A stretch of DNA of 64,000 nt from an uncultured SAR86 cluster bacterium (lineage in GTDB: Bacteria > Pseudomonadota > Gammaproteobacteria > Magnimaribacterales > TMED112), in assembly GCA_902585315.1 (NCBI GenBank), contig CACIDC010000003.1, positions 1-64,000 on the forward strand, given 5' to 3'. The notes below the pieces were generated by a model that saw only the letters and a program-made list of their open reading frames with translations, searched no databases and had not been told where the DNA came from. A program made the position numbers and the translations under genes. Position 1 is the first letter of the stretch, and each line of letters begins with the position of its first letter. This document shows, piece after piece, positions 44,461 to 54,496 of the stretch.

Positions 44461-45854
44461 TGTCATCAAATTTTGAATTCATAGACATAAAACGAATTGA
44501 ACCTGAAACGAAATCAATCAAAGTAAGAAAAATTGAATTTGGAGAAATTTATCAAACACAAAACCTTGAATCTGTTAAAGAGCAATCAAGCAGGTGTTTG
44601 GACTGCGGAAATCCATATTGCGAGTGGAAATGCCCACTTCATAATTACATACCTGATTGGCTTAAATTAGCTCAAATAGGCTCAATTCATGAAGCAGCTG
44701 ATCTGTGCCATGAGACAAATTCTTTTCCAGAAATATGTGGCAGGATTTGTCCGCAGGAAAAATTATGTGAGGGTGCTTGTACGTTAAATACTGGATATGA
44801 GGCAGTAACGATCGGTCAAATTGAAAAATATATTACGGATAAAGCATTATCTGAGGGCTGGAAACCAAAAAAACTGGTAGAAAGCTCCTCAAAAAAAACT
44901 GTTTCAATTATTGGTGCTGGACCAGCAGGACTTGCATGTGCTGAAAATTTAATAAGAAGGGGAGTCAAATGTATCGTTTATGATAGGTATTCGCAAATAG
45001 GAGGGCTTTTAACTTATGGTATTCCTGAGTTTAAATTGGAAAAAAACATAGTCATTAAACGTCGAGAAATTCTTGAAGAATTGGGGGTTGAGTTTGTGCT
45101 TAATTTTGAAGTGGATGAAAAAAGAATGAATGAAATTGAAAAAAATAGTGATGCAATATTTTTAGGGCTCGGTACATATGAATCAATAAAAGGCAATATA
45201 AATGGTCTAAGTAAAGATGGTGTAGTAGAAGCACTTCCTTATTTAATTAAAAATACCGAATATTTAATGTCTGAAGAAGATGCTGAAAATATCGATTTTA
45301 GAGATAAAAAAGTTGTGGTTTTGGGTGGTGGAGATACTGCTATGGATTGTGTGAGAACCGCAATTAGACAGCAAGCTAAAAGCGTATATTGTGTGTACAG
45401 AAGGGATAAAGAAAATATGCCTGGATCAGTAAAAGAAATTAAGCATGCTATGGAAGAGGGAGTAGAGTTTTTATTCAATTCTCAACCACTTGAAATCATT
45501 GGAAATGGAACAGTAAGACAACTCAAAATAGGCAAGACTAAATTAGGTAAAGCTGATGGCTCTGGAAGAAGAAAACCAGTTTTAATAAAAAATTCTGAGA
45601 AAATTCTTGATGTTGATAAACTCGTAATTGCCTTCGGATACGAGGCGGACCCACAAAGTTTTATTGCTGAAAATAACATAAAAGTTTCAGACAGAGGTCT
45701 TATCTCACTCGATAATAAAAATTACAAATATCAAACGTCAAATCCTAAATTTTTTGCTGGTGGTGACATGATAATAGGTTCAAGTTTGGCTGTTCATGCG
45801 ATTGCTCATGGCAGAGATGCTGCAAAAGAAATTATAAAATTCCTTGAAACTTAA
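44460..45854 (+). CDS. gltD: Glutamate synthase, small subunit
   Basis: The NADPH-oxidising, FAD-containing subunit of 464 residues. Fe-S cysteine clusters CLDCGNPYCEWKCP and ICPQEKLCEGAC are at the N-terminus; the FAD motif is IIGAGPAGLACAENL, the NADPH motif VLGGGDTAMDCVRTA, and the C-terminal FAGGDMIIGSSLAVHAI closes the flavin fold. It is translationally coupled to gltB and convergent with the M14 peptidase gene after 13 bases. Confidence 0.97.
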   Translation: MSSNFEFIDIKRIEPETKSIKVRKIEFGEIYQTQNLESVKEQSSRCLDCGNPYCEWKCPLHNYIPDWLKLAQIGSIHEAADLCHETNSFPEICGRICPQEKLCEGACTLNTGYEAVTIGQIEKYITDKALSEGWKPKKLVESSSKKTVSIIGAGPAGLACAENLIRRGVKCIVYDRYSQIGGLLTYGIPEFKLEKNIVIKRREILEELGVEFVLNFEVDEKRMNEIEKNSDAIFLGLGTYESIKGNINGLSKDGVVEALPYLIKNTEYLMSEEDAENIDFRDKKVVVLGGGDTAMDCVRTAIRQQAKSVYCVYRRDKENMPGSVKEIKHAMEEGVEFLFNSQPLEIIGNGTVRQLKIGKTKLGKADGSGRRKPVLIKNSEKILDVDKLVIAFGYEADPQSFIAENNIKVSDRGLISLDNKNYKYQTSNPKFFAGGDMIIGSSLAVHAIAHGRDAAKEIIKFLET

Positions 45855-45867
45855 AGTTTTGCCTGAA

Positions 45868-48720
45868 TTATGGTTCTATTCTGGCTGAGGTTCCCAGCCC
45901 TGAACCATAAACAACCGCATTAAGCCATAATCTGTTAGTACCTAAAGCTGCGCCTCTAAAGTTTGGTTCCCCTGCAAATAAAATAACTTGTCCTCGGCCT
46001 ATTCGTTCTCTAGTCAAATACGCTGAATTCGCTATTCTTTGTGAAGCTTCTGGCCAAACAAGACCACTCATCCTCACATTTAAATCCTTATTTGGTGGCA
46101 TATCTGACCAGTTAATTGTTCTATAGGTTTCTTCATCACTCTGTACTATTTCACCTATACGAACTGCTGCTTCTGAATTGCCTCCAGTCATGAGCACAGG
46201 GAGATTAGAATATAAGACGGGAAGGGTATCTGTAGTTCCAAAGGTTAGCCAATGTTCATCATCTATTCTTCCAGCAACAAAAGCACCTGATGGCATAAAG
46301 AGTGATTGCCACTCATCTCTTTTTTCAAGTTGAGCTTTACTGTATTTATTTGAGCTTCCTTCCCAAGGATACTCAACATCATAATCTACTCTATTTTTAT
46401 TGGTCTCCTCCATATCAATCTCAATATTTAAGGCTCCAAATTCTCTTTGCAAATCCATATTGTATTCCTCACTTTTATCAAAAGTGCCTGATACTTGTCT
46501 TACAGAACCAATCCCATTTTCATAGCTTAAGCTCCTAGAGCTGGCATTGTGTGCGATCAGTGTACCTCCTTGTCTGATCCATTCTTTTAAACTATTCATT
46601 TCGGAATTTGAGAGGTTTTGATAACCGCTTGGCATAATAATTGTGTTATACCTTCTTAAGTCGCCATAATTCAATGAAGAGCCATTGACCATGCTATGTC
46701 TTATCCCAAGATGATGGTCAAGTGACCACCAACTAACACCAACATCGTAGGAACTAAAATCTTGATGGCCCATAAGCGCTATTTGTGGCCGCTCTAATAG
46801 TCTGAAGTGTCTGCCACCCCAGTCCGGCAATTCTTCTGCTCCAAAGCCTGAAGATATCGACAGAACAGATAAGTTTAATCCTGATGCAACTGAACTAATA
46901 ACAGAGCTTAAATCTTGATAATTAGGGTTATCCATACCAATGACTACTACACTTCCACGTGGCAAAGATTGTTCAGATAAAACCGCATTTTTATCAATAA
47001 TTCTTACTTCAACCCCAAGTTCCATTAATCTTGCTGCAAAAGCAACTGAACGATCGTCGTGGCCGTTAACTGCCCACATGAGAGCATCTTTATCCACATT
47101 TATTTCTGCTTTTATAGGTTTCCATTTCTTTATATTTTTTTGAATATTTTCTGGCACAGTTACAGCATCAAGTCCGTACATCATGGTCAAATTAAATGCC
47201 GTTGTATCGTACATTATGGATGAACTATTTTTTAAAGTTTGTCTTCTTTCTTCTTCAAGTACTGATTCAATAATCTCAGCATCAAACTCAAGAATTGCAG
47301 CTATCAATGGTGCTTCCGGTTGAAGGTTTGGGATAATCATACTTCCTGAGGGGATTGTGAAGTTTTCTATCGAATCTCCGGTCTGTTTAAGGGCAGACTT
47401 AGTTTGAATAGGGGAGGTACTAATATAAACTTCAATATCCTGGGCTTTGAGTTTTTCAGCTAAAGTATTTAACCTTCCATTATTGTTTGTTGGTAGTATC
47501 ACAAATGATTGATTCGCGTATTCACTATTTTTTGAGACATTGTATTTTCTGCCTTCCCAAAAATCTTGATACATTGCCTTAGAGTGTTTTTGAAGAGTTT
47601 TGAGGTTGGCAATTGTGCTTATAAACTGATGATGAACAGATTCTTTGTATGATTGAATAGTGCCTTCAGGTCTTCTTACACCATCTTCTGACATTCTTGA
47701 TTGTTCATATAATATCCCTAAGCTTCCTCTAAATTGAATGTAGAAAGAGTATCCAGGATAGAGGTCCTCATGCCATTCTCCAGTGTAAAAACGCCAATTG
47801 TTGTCATCAAATGCTCTTGCTTGGTCATCGGCAAAAATATTTCCCCATTTAATCAAATCTCTATCAATATTTGCGTTAATTGGTTCTCTTGGAGGGCCGG
47901 TCATAAAAGTATCCTGAGCACCCATTTCATGACCATCAACCAAAATTTGAGGTCTCCATTCATTGATTAAAGGCACTCTGCCTTGTGTTTCAGGTTGGGT
48001 GAGATAGAACCAGTCTCTGTTTAGATCAAAATAATAGTGATTTGTTCTAGCATATGGCCAATCACCAGTATGTAATAGCGCTTGATCATCATAATTAGGG
48101 GCTGTACCTCTATATTGTTCTAGCGATTTTACAAATCTATCTCGACCATCAGGATTCATCATTGGGTCGACAATTACAACCATATCTTCGAGCATGTTTA
48201 CTACATCTTGATCTTGGCTTGCTAAAAGATGATAAATTATCCCTAATGCTGCATCAGCTCCTGATGTTTCATTTCCATGAATTGAATACGCCATCCATGC
48301 TACTGCAGGCAATGAATTAATTATAGATCTTGCCTTATTGTCGTTAGTTTTTCTTGCATCTGACAATTCAGCTAAAGATTTTTTAAATTTATCAAGGTTG
48401 TCTATGTTATAAGGAGATGAGATGAAAACTGCATATAAAGACCTACCTTCATGAGTTTTACCATACTCTACGACTTTTATACGGTCTGATTGTCTTGCGT
48501 AGTTAAGAACAGCTTTTTCTATCTGTGCAGGACTGGCCACTCTTGTACCGTATTCAAAATCTAAAAATTCATCAGGATGAGAGATATTCTCGATGTAATT
48601 ACCATCAAGAATTTCGACATCATACAAATCCTTAGAAAGTGAGGTAGGTTTCATAAGTGGTTCAGAAAATACAAAACTAGTTAAAAGTAGGGCAGATAAA
48701 AATAAAAAACGTTTGCACAT
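45868..48720 (-). CDS. Exported M14-family zinc carboxypeptidase
   Basis: A 950-residue secreted protein with signal peptide KRFLFLSALLLTSFVFS. The peptidase M14 domain has zinc ligands in SIHGNETSG (His148 and Glu151), the Arg/Asn region MMNPDGRDRF, and a later His in LVDGHEMGAQ. A long C-terminal part with Rossmann/glutamine-amidotransferase-like segments (NTIIMPSGYQNLS, GGTLIAHNASSR) follows, as in large marine M14 proteins. It likely degrades peptides in the periplasm or outside. An AAGGA site precedes ATG 48720. Confidence 0.88.
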   Translation of the reverse strand: MCKRFLFLSALLLTSFVFSEPLMKPTSLSKDLYDVEILDGNYIENISHPDEFLDFEYGTRVASPAQIEKAVLNYARQSDRIKVVEYGKTHEGRSLYAVFISSPYNIDNLDKFKKSLAELSDARKTNDNKARSIINSLPAVAWMAYSIHGNETSGADAALGIIYHLLASQDQDVVNMLEDMVVIVDPMMNPDGRDRFVKSLEQYRGTAPNYDDQALLHTGDWPYARTNHYYFDLNRDWFYLTQPETQGRVPLINEWRPQILVDGHEMGAQDTFMTGPPREPINANIDRDLIKWGNIFADDQARAFDDNNWRFYTGEWHEDLYPGYSFYIQFRGSLGILYEQSRMSEDGVRRPEGTIQSYKESVHHQFISTIANLKTLQKHSKAMYQDFWEGRKYNVSKNSEYANQSFVILPTNNNGRLNTLAEKLKAQDIEVYISTSPIQTKSALKQTGDSIENFTIPSGSMIIPNLQPEAPLIAAILEFDAEIIESVLEEERRQTLKNSSSIMYDTTAFNLTMMYGLDAVTVPENIQKNIKKWKPIKAEINVDKDALMWAVNGHDDRSVAFAARLMELGVEVRIIDKNAVLSEQSLPRGSVVVIGMDNPNYQDLSSVISSVASGLNLSVLSISSGFGAEELPDWGGRHFRLLERPQIALMGHQDFSSYDVGVSWWSLDHHLGIRHSMVNGSSLNYGDLRRYNTIIMPSGYQNLSNSEMNSLKEWIRQGGTLIAHNASSRSLSYENGIGSVRQVSGTFDKSEEYNMDLQREFGALNIEIDMEETNKNRVDYDVEYPWEGSSNKYSKAQLEKRDEWQSLFMPSGAFVAGRIDDEHWLTFGTTDTLPVLYSNLPVLMTGGNSEAAVRIGEIVQSDEETYRTINWSDMPPNKDLNVRMSGLVWPEASQRIANSAYLTRERIGRGQVILFAGEPNFRGAALGTNRLWLNAVVYGSGLGTSARIEP

Positions 48721-48874
48721 AAAAAATCCTTAATAAAAAACTATAAATAGATATTAATACAAAAAATCCCAGATAGAGCTTAAATATCGCATATAAAGCA
48801 AATTTTATATTTTTAAGGTATGAGTTCGTCATACATGACACAAAAACGCTTACAGAGGTGAGAAATAAGGGAAA

Positions 48875-49138
48875 TTAGTCTGGTTTTGGGAACCAAATCA
48901 TAGCCATTTGAAAAATAACTATAAATATATGAAATGTATAGATAATTGTACTGGATATAAAATTTAATGAGAGGTGAGCATACATAAATAGTGATGCTAC
49001 AAAAATACAGAATATAGAACAGAATAACTTCGCTATATTTCTGACAGTTTGTCCGTTATTTATTGCTGACCTCAATGATTGAGCAAGGTAAAAAGACATT
49101 AAAGTCAAAATTGTCATACTCAAAAAATAAATTTCCAT
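48875..49138 (-). CDS. Small hypothetical membrane protein
   Basis: An 87-residue frame with three hydrophobic stretches (IYFLSMTILTLMSFYLA, LFCSIFCIFVASLFMYA, IIYTFHIFIVIFQMAMIWF). I do not recognise a family. No ribosome-binding site is evident before the ATG and the flanking DNA is very AT-rich, so it may not be expressed. The 154-base gap to the M14 gene shows nothing else clear. Confidence 0.45.
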   Translation of the reverse strand: MEIYFLSMTILTLMSFYLAQSLRSAINNGQTVRNIAKLFCSIFCIFVASLFMYAHLSLNFISSTIIYTFHIFIVIFQMAMIWFPKPD

Positions 49139-49228
49139 AAAAATAAAAAATTACAATTCTAAGAATAGGGCATTTAAAATTTTTTTGCACCTTAATTCTC
49201 AACATATTTTACTACATATTTAACTACG

Positions 49229-49244
49229 CATAATATATATTATG
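49229..49244. repeat. Perfect AT palindrome
   Basis: CATAATATATATTATG is a perfect 16-base palindrome in the 224-base gap before the SRPBCC gene. A related inverted repeat, CATAATAT-ATGAG-ATATTATG, lies at 49347-49367 and covers the stop codon of that gene. The shared AACATAATAT ends suggest one element, perhaps an operator. No other feature is clear in this gap. Confidence 0.5.
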
Positions 49245-49362
49245 TTAAATTAATAAGGTAAAATAAAAGCCTAATTGTGTAACCTTAAAGTCTTTACTTA
49301 TGAGGGATATAGAGATTTAGTAATTTAGAAGATTAAATTTATTTAACATAATATATGAGATA

Positions 49363-49836
49363 TTATGAATACCATGCATGTTTTCCGAATTTATTCTTTT
49401 CTACCCTGGTCTTAGTATCAATATATTCGGAAAAACCTCCTACAACATTCTCTAGGTATGTTTTTAACATGTATTTGACGTAGAAATGCCATAAAAAGAA
49501 CTTAATAATTGGATTTTTATAAGGCAGTACAGGAGAAACTCTAATTTTTAGTGATGAACTATTATCGTTTCCTTCAACTAGCCATTCTACTTGTGCTAAT
49601 TTTTTCTTTACACCGATATTCAGTACATAGCCTGTATCATCCCATTTTATAAACTCTCTGCGATATTTAAGACCATTTAGGTACTTCACATAGTCTATAG
49701 ATCCAATTCCTGGCCATTTATCTGTTTTATTTTCAGAACAAAATGGATGATAATTTTCTAAATTACCGCTTTTGCGTATTTCTGTTAAAACTTCATCCTT
49801 GCTTTTATTGATATTTCTTTTTGCTTCAATTTGCAT
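49363..49836 (-). CDS. SRPBCC-like (START/polyketide cyclase fold) protein
   Basis: The 157-residue protein begins with a strand and helix like those of SRPBCC proteins (IEAKRNINKSKDEVLTEIRK, NLENYHPFC) and continues with alternating strands (VEWLVEGNDNSSSLKIRVSP) and a long C-terminal helix. Such proteins bind hydrophobic ligands; none can be named. Its start overlaps the upstream GNAT gene by 11 nt, so the pair is probably translated together. Confidence 0.6.
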   Translation of the reverse strand: MQIEAKRNINKSKDEVLTEIRKSGNLENYHPFCSENKTDKWPGIGSIDYVKYLNGLKYRREFIKWDDTGYVLNIGVKKKLAQVEWLVEGNDNSSSLKIRVSPVLPYKNPIIKFFLWHFYVKYMLKTYLENVVGGFSEYIDTKTRVEKNKFGKHAWYS

Positions 49837-50326
49837 TTCTCTCCATATAAACTACTTTATAATTTTCATTTAATAATTTCTCTGAAACCCTTTTAAAATC
49901 ATGCTTCTCATGAAATAAAATAGATGCTTTATTCATTGGTTTTATATTGATTTCCGCGCATAATTTTAAGTTTTTGCCGAAATTTTCAATTATGTATTTA
50001 TATAAAATCGTACCTAAACCGTTATTTTCAAGACCTTTTAGCACACCTATTCTGTCTACGTAGAGAAATTGGTCATGTTTTTCATTGAAGTAATGATAGT
50101 TTCTTGATTCATATGGAGTATTTTCCCTAAAACATATCATGAAAGCAGCAATTTTCCCTTTTATTTTAAGGGCTTTGGAACAATCACTCATTTCGATGAG
50201 TCTTTCTAAATGTTGGGTATTAAGTAAGGAACCTAATTTTGGTGTAAGACTTTGGTTAAGATCATAAACCTCGCCTAAATCACTATTTGTAAGACTTTTG
50301 AGATCTTCTAATTCTATGTTTTGCAT
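49826..50326 (-). CDS. GNAT family N-acetyltransferase
   Basis: The 166-residue protein has the GNAT pattern: FLYVDRIGVLKGLENNGLGTILYKYI contains the beta4 strand and the acetyl-CoA pyrophosphate loop (ENNGLGT), followed by LCAEINIKPMNKASILFHEKHDF typical of motif B. Substrate is unknown. It is divergent from infA. Confidence 0.8.
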   Translation of the reverse strand: MQNIELEDLKSLTNSDLGEVYDLNQSLTPKLGSLLNTQHLERLIEMSDCSKALKIKGKIAAFMICFRENTPYESRNYHYFNEKHDQFLYVDRIGVLKGLENNGLGTILYKYIIENFGKNLKLCAEINIKPMNKASILFHEKHDFKRVSEKLLNENYKVVYMERNAN

Positions 50327-50397
50327 TTTACTAATACCATTTTAACTTAGCTAAAAATAAATGTGACTTTTCTCAATAAGTCAGTAAAATAGCCTCA

Positions 50398-50616
50398 ATG
50401 GCAGGAAAAGATACGATTGAAATGCAAGGAACTGTAATAGAAGTTCTTCCAAACACTGTTTTTAGGGTGAAATTAGAAAATGATCATGTCATCACTGCAC
50501 ATATTTCTGGTCGTATGAGAAAGAATTATATACGTATTCTTAATGGAGATTCTGTTACCGTTGAGATATCCCCTTATGACCTTTCAAAAGGTCGTATTAC
50601 TTTTAGATCTAAGTAA
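50398..50616 (+). CDS. infA: Translation initiation factor IF-1
   Basis: The 72-residue S1-fold protein starts [19 protein letters not shown] and has [19 protein letters not shown] and the C-terminal [15 protein letters not shown], normal for IF-1. TAAAAT at 50385-50390 ends only 7 bases before the ATG, so its mRNA may be nearly leaderless. Its end overlaps the convergent clpA by 8 nt, as near the E. coli clpA-infA junction. Confidence 0.97.
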   Translation: MAGKDTIEMQGTVIEVLPNTVFRVKLENDHVITAHISGRMRKNYIRILNGDSVTVEISPYDLSKGRITFRSK

Positions 50617-52831
50617 TTTTCTCTTTTGAATTTGAGGCTTTGACTACTATTTTTTCGTCTTTTACTGAGAGTTTAACTGAACTTCCTCTTTTGATTTTAT
50701 CCTCAATCAACATTGCTGAGATAGGCTTTTTCACGAGCTTATCTACTGCTCTTGATAGGGGTCTTGCACCTAATTTTGAATCATAACCCTGCTCTAAAAT
50801 TAACTTCACAACATCACTGTCAAAATCAATATCTATACCCTTTTCATTCAATTTTGCTTCAACATCAATAATCAATTTTTCAACTACTGATTCTAAGTTT
50901 TGATTCGAGAGGTTGTTGAAATTTATAATCCCATCAAGTCTGTTTCTAAACTCAGGTGTAAATGCTTTTGAAACTGCCTTTTCAAACTTATCTTCGGTCC
51001 CCTGCTCTATAAAGCCTACTGACTCACCATCTGCCTCAACAGCACCTGTATTTGAGGTCATGACAATGATGGTATTTTTAAAGTTTATACTTCGACCATT
51101 GCTATCTGCCAAGTTTCCATAGTCAAGGATTTGAAGCAATATATTAAAGATATCAGGGTGAGCCTTTTCAATTTCATCAAGCAACAAAACAGAGTGCGGT
51201 TTTTTGTTTACTTCCTCTGTCAAATAACCACCTTGCTCATAACCCACATAACCTGGAGGCGATCCTATTAGCTTTGAAATACTGTGTTTTTCCATGAATT
51301 CCGACATATCAAGTCTAATAAACTCAATGCCAAGGAAAAAAGCTAATTGTTTGGTAAGTTCTGTTTTACCAACACCTGTAGGTCCTGTGAATAAGAAAGA
51401 GCAGATCGGCTTTTCATCATTACCAATGCCTGCTTTTGAGGTTTTCACAGCTGAAACTACGTCATTTATTGCATGGTCTTGACCAAAAATTACAGATTTT
51501 AAGTTTCCTTCGAGGCTGTTTAAGTTCTCTTTGCTAGAGGCATTCAGCTGCATTGTAGGTATTTTTGTAATCTTGGATATGAGGGCTTCAATATCTGATT
51601 TTCTGATAGTTTTTCCTTTAGTTTTTGATAGTTTTTTCTGAGAGCCAGCTTCATCTATCAAATCAATTGCCTTATCAGGAAGTTTTGAGTCTTGTAAATA
51701 CTTATTCGAGAGCTCTACAGCTGATTTAAGCGCTTCTTTTGAGTAAGTTATGCCATGATACTCCTCAAACTTATTTTTCAAGCCTTCAAGGATTTCAACA
51801 GCTTGATCAATTGATGGTTCTTCAATCTGCACTTTTTGAAATCTTCTTGATAACGAGTTATTTCTTTCAAAGATTTGTCGATACTCTTTGTAAGTGGTGG
51901 CCCCAATACATTTTATATCTCCTCTTGCTAATGCAGGTTTCAAAAGGTTCGATGCATCTAAAGCACCTCCTGAAGCAGAACCGGCACCGATAATTGTATG
52001 TATCTCGTCAACGAATAGAATTATTTTTTCTGATTTTTTTAAATAATCCATCATAGACTTCATTTTCTTTTCAAAATCTCCTCTGTACTTTGTTCCGGCA
52101 ACAAGGCTTCCTACATCGAGGGACATAACTTGATATTCATTAAAAATTTCTGGTGCTTTGCCATCCGCTATGGCTTTAGCAAGACCCTCTGCTATTGCAG
52201 TTTTGCCCACTCCAGATTCACCAACCAAAATTGGATTATTCTTTCGCCTTCTACCCAAAACTTGAAACAATCTTGCTAAAGTGTCGGTCCTTCCAATCAA
52301 TGGATCAATCTCTCCATCTTTGGCTAGGTTATTCAGATTTGTTAAAAACTCAGGATGAGATTCTTTTTCTTTTGGAGCTTCTTCAACACTTTCTTCGGTC
52401 TCAACAGCAGTATTCTTACCATGAGATATGTACTCAACTACATCAAGTCTTGATATGTTTCTTCTGCTCAGCATATAAACTGCATAACTTTCTTTTTCAG
52501 AAAACAATGCTGCTAGTAAGTTCTCACCATTCACTTCAGATTTGCCACTTGATTGAACATGAAAAATTGCTCTTTGTAAGACTCTTTGAAAAGCTAGAGT
52601 AGGTTGAATTTCTTTCTTCTCAACAGATTTTGGCACATTTTTTTTAATATATTCTTTGATTTCTTTCTGCAGGCTTTCAATATCGATAGACAGATGATCA
52701 AAAACTCTCCTTGAAGAATCTTCTTTGGTTAAAACAAGAAGGAGGTGTTCTATAGTAACGAATTCGTCGTTATTATCAGAGCATTCTTTGAACAATGAAT
52801 TAAGTGTATTTTCTAAGTCTTTTGAAAGCAT
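50609..52831 (-). CDS. clpA: ATP-dependent Clp protease ATPase subunit ClpA
   Basis: Unfoldase for ClpP, 740 residues. N-terminal ClpN repeats come first, then two AAA+ modules with Walker [15 protein letters not shown] and [14 protein letters not shown] and Walker B sites [15 protein letters not shown] and [14 protein letters not shown]. An IGF-type ClpP-binding loop is not obvious; the region near [18 protein letters not shown] should be inspected. It follows clpS by 13 nt in an icd-clpS-clpA run. Confidence 0.96.
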   Translation of the reverse strand: MLSKDLENTLNSLFKECSDNNDEFVTIEHLLLVLTKEDSSRRVFDHLSIDIESLQKEIKEYIKKNVPKSVEKKEIQPTLAFQRVLQRAIFHVQSSGKSEVNGENLLAALFSEKESYAVYMLSRRNISRLDVVEYISHGKNTAVETEESVEEAPKEKESHPEFLTNLNNLAKDGEIDPLIGRTDTLARLFQVLGRRRKNNPILVGESGVGKTAIAEGLAKAIADGKAPEIFNEYQVMSLDVGSLVAGTKYRGDFEKKMKSMMDYLKKSEKIILFVDEIHTIIGAGSASGGALDASNLLKPALARGDIKCIGATTYKEYRQIFERNNSLSRRFQKVQIEEPSIDQAVEILEGLKNKFEEYHGITYSKEALKSAVELSNKYLQDSKLPDKAIDLIDEAGSQKKLSKTKGKTIRKSDIEALISKITKIPTMQLNASSKENLNSLEGNLKSVIFGQDHAINDVVSAVKTSKAGIGNDEKPICSFLFTGPTGVGKTELTKQLAFFLGIEFIRLDMSEFMEKHSISKLIGSPPGYVGYEQGGYLTEEVNKKPHSVLLLDEIEKAHPDIFNILLQILDYGNLADSNGRSINFKNTIIVMTSNTGAVEADGESVGFIEQGTEDKFEKAVSKAFTPEFRNRLDGIINFNNLSNQNLESVVEKLIIDVEAKLNEKGIDIDFDSDVVKLILEQGYDSKLGARPLSRAVDKLVKKPISAMLIEDKIKRGSSVKLSVKDEKIVVKASNSKEKIT

Positions 52832-52844
52832 ATAATTACTATAT

Positions 52845-53168
52845 CTAATCTTTTCCTAATTCTTCAATATCTGATTTCAAAGGATGTTCATTTTCTTTAG
52901 AAAATTGATTGATTTGTTGTGATTTTGTTTCGGCTATTTCTTGAGAAAATGCACCACAAAACCCTCTGCCCTTACTGTGTATTTCGAGCATGATTTCTGT
53001 AGATTTCGCATGATCGTATCCAAAAAATTTTTGAATAACATACACAACAAACTCCATAGGTGTGAAATCATCATTGAAGATTACCACTGTAAATAAGGGA
53101 GGTCTGTCTATTTTAACTTCTGCTTCTTCTAACTCTACTGTTCCAGTAGAAAAATCATCTTGTGCCAT
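52845..53168 (-). CDS. clpS: ClpA adaptor protein ClpS
   Basis: Delivers N-degron substrates to ClpA. The 107-residue protein has the N-degron pocket residues in FTVVIFNDDFTPMEFVVYVI and the HSKGRGFCGAFSQEIAETK segment. Length is normal. It lies 5 nt after icd and before clpA. Confidence 0.96.
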   Translation of the reverse strand: MAQDDFSTGTVELEEAEVKIDRPPLFTVVIFNDDFTPMEFVVYVIQKFFGYDHAKSTEIMLEIHSKGRGFCGAFSQEIAETKSQQINQFSKENEHPLKSDIEELGKD

Positions 53169-53173
53169 TTATC

Positions 53174-54430
53174 TTAATCAAATTTCTTGATTAATAGTCT
53201 ACCAAACTCAGAGCAGCTTACCTCTTTTGCGTCATCAATTAAACGTGCAAAATCATATGTAACTTTTTTCTTCTGAATTGTTTTTTCCATAGCATTAATG
53301 ATTAAATCAGCTGCTTCAACCCAACCCATATGTCTAAGCATCATTTCAGCGGATAAAATAAGCGATCCTGGATTAACTTTATCTTGGCCTGCGTATTTGG
53401 GTGCAGTTCCATGTGTGGCCTCGAAGACAGCCGTGGTATCTCCTAAATTAGCTCCGGGTGCAATTCCTATCCCTCCAACTTGAGCTGCTAAAGCATCAGA
53501 GATGTAATCGCCATTTAAGTTTGGAGAAGCTAAAACATCGTATTCAGCTGGTCTATGCAAAATTTGTTGAAGAAATGCGTCACAAATAACGTCTTTGACA
53601 ATAATATCTTTACCGTTGTTTGGGTTTTTGAAAATATGCCAAGGTCCACCATCTAGTGGTTTCCCACCAAATTCATCCCTAGCTAATTCATACCCCCAGT
53701 CTCTAAAAGCACCTTCAGTAAATTTCTGAATATTTCCCTTATGAATCAAAGAAACTGAGTCTCGATCATTTTGAATTGCATACTCAAAAGATTTTCTTAT
53801 TAATCTTTTGCTGCCTTCAGATGATATAGGTTTAATTCCAATTCCACAGTTTTCTGTGAACCGAATTTTCTCAACTCCAAAATCCTTACCCAAAATATCG
53901 ATCAGTTTATTTGCTTCTTCTGTATTTGCTTCGAATTCTACTCCAGCATAAATATCCTCAGAGTTCTCTCTAAATATGACCATATCTACTAGATCTGGTC
54001 GTTTTACAGGGCTAGGAGTACCTGCAAAATACTTTACAGGTCTAAGACAAACATATAAATCTAACTTTTGTCTGATTGCTACATTAAGAGATCTTATTCC
54101 TCCTCCAACCGGAGTTGTAAGCGGTCCTTTAATTGAAACGTTGTATTCTTTGCAAGCATCAAGAGTCTCTTGAGGCATCCACTCGTCATCCCCATAGACC
54201 TTGACTGCTTTTTCACCACAATAAATTTCCATCCAACTTATTTCTCTTTTTCCCTTGTAGGCGGATTTCACTGCAGCATTTACAACGTCAATCATCACTG
54301 GCGTAATATCTACGCCAATACCGTCTCCTTCGATGAATGGAATAATTGGATTATCCGGTACAACTAATTGATTATTTTTGTAAGAAATCTTTTCGCCTTT
54401 GGAAGGAACTTTAATTTTTGATGATGACAT
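53174..54430 (-). CDS. icd: Isocitrate dehydrogenase, NADP-type
   Basis: Converts isocitrate to 2-oxoglutarate. The 418-residue homodimer-type protein has [14 protein letters not shown], the phosphorylation/substrate loop [13 protein letters not shown] (regulatory Ser), [33 protein letters not shown] and the coenzyme region [12 protein letters not shown]. It competes with the glyoxylate-shunt enzymes encoded 2-5 kb to the right for isocitrate. No aceK was found in the window. Confidence 0.96.
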   Translation of the reverse strand: MSSSKIKVPSKGEKISYKNNQLVVPDNPIIPFIEGDGIGVDITPVMIDVVNAAVKSAYKGKREISWMEIYCGEKAVKVYGDDEWMPQETLDACKEYNVSIKGPLTTPVGGGIRSLNVAIRQKLDLYVCLRPVKYFAGTPSPVKRPDLVDMVIFRENSEDIYAGVEFEANTEEANKLIDILGKDFGVEKIRFTENCGIGIKPISSEGSKRLIRKSFEYAIQNDRDSVSLIHKGNIQKFTEGAFRDWGYELARDEFGGKPLDGGPWHIFKNPNNGKDIIVKDVICDAFLQQILHRPAEYDVLASPNLNGDYISDALAAQVGGIGIAPGANLGDTTAVFEATHGTAPKYAGQDKVNPGSLILSAEMMLRHMGWVEAADLIINAMEKTIQKKKVTYDFARLIDDAKEVSCSEFGRLLIKKFD

Positions 54431-54496
54431 AGCTAAAATTTGGCTTGATTATACTTACATTTACATTAAATATTAAGACTCTATCAGCAATAAAGT

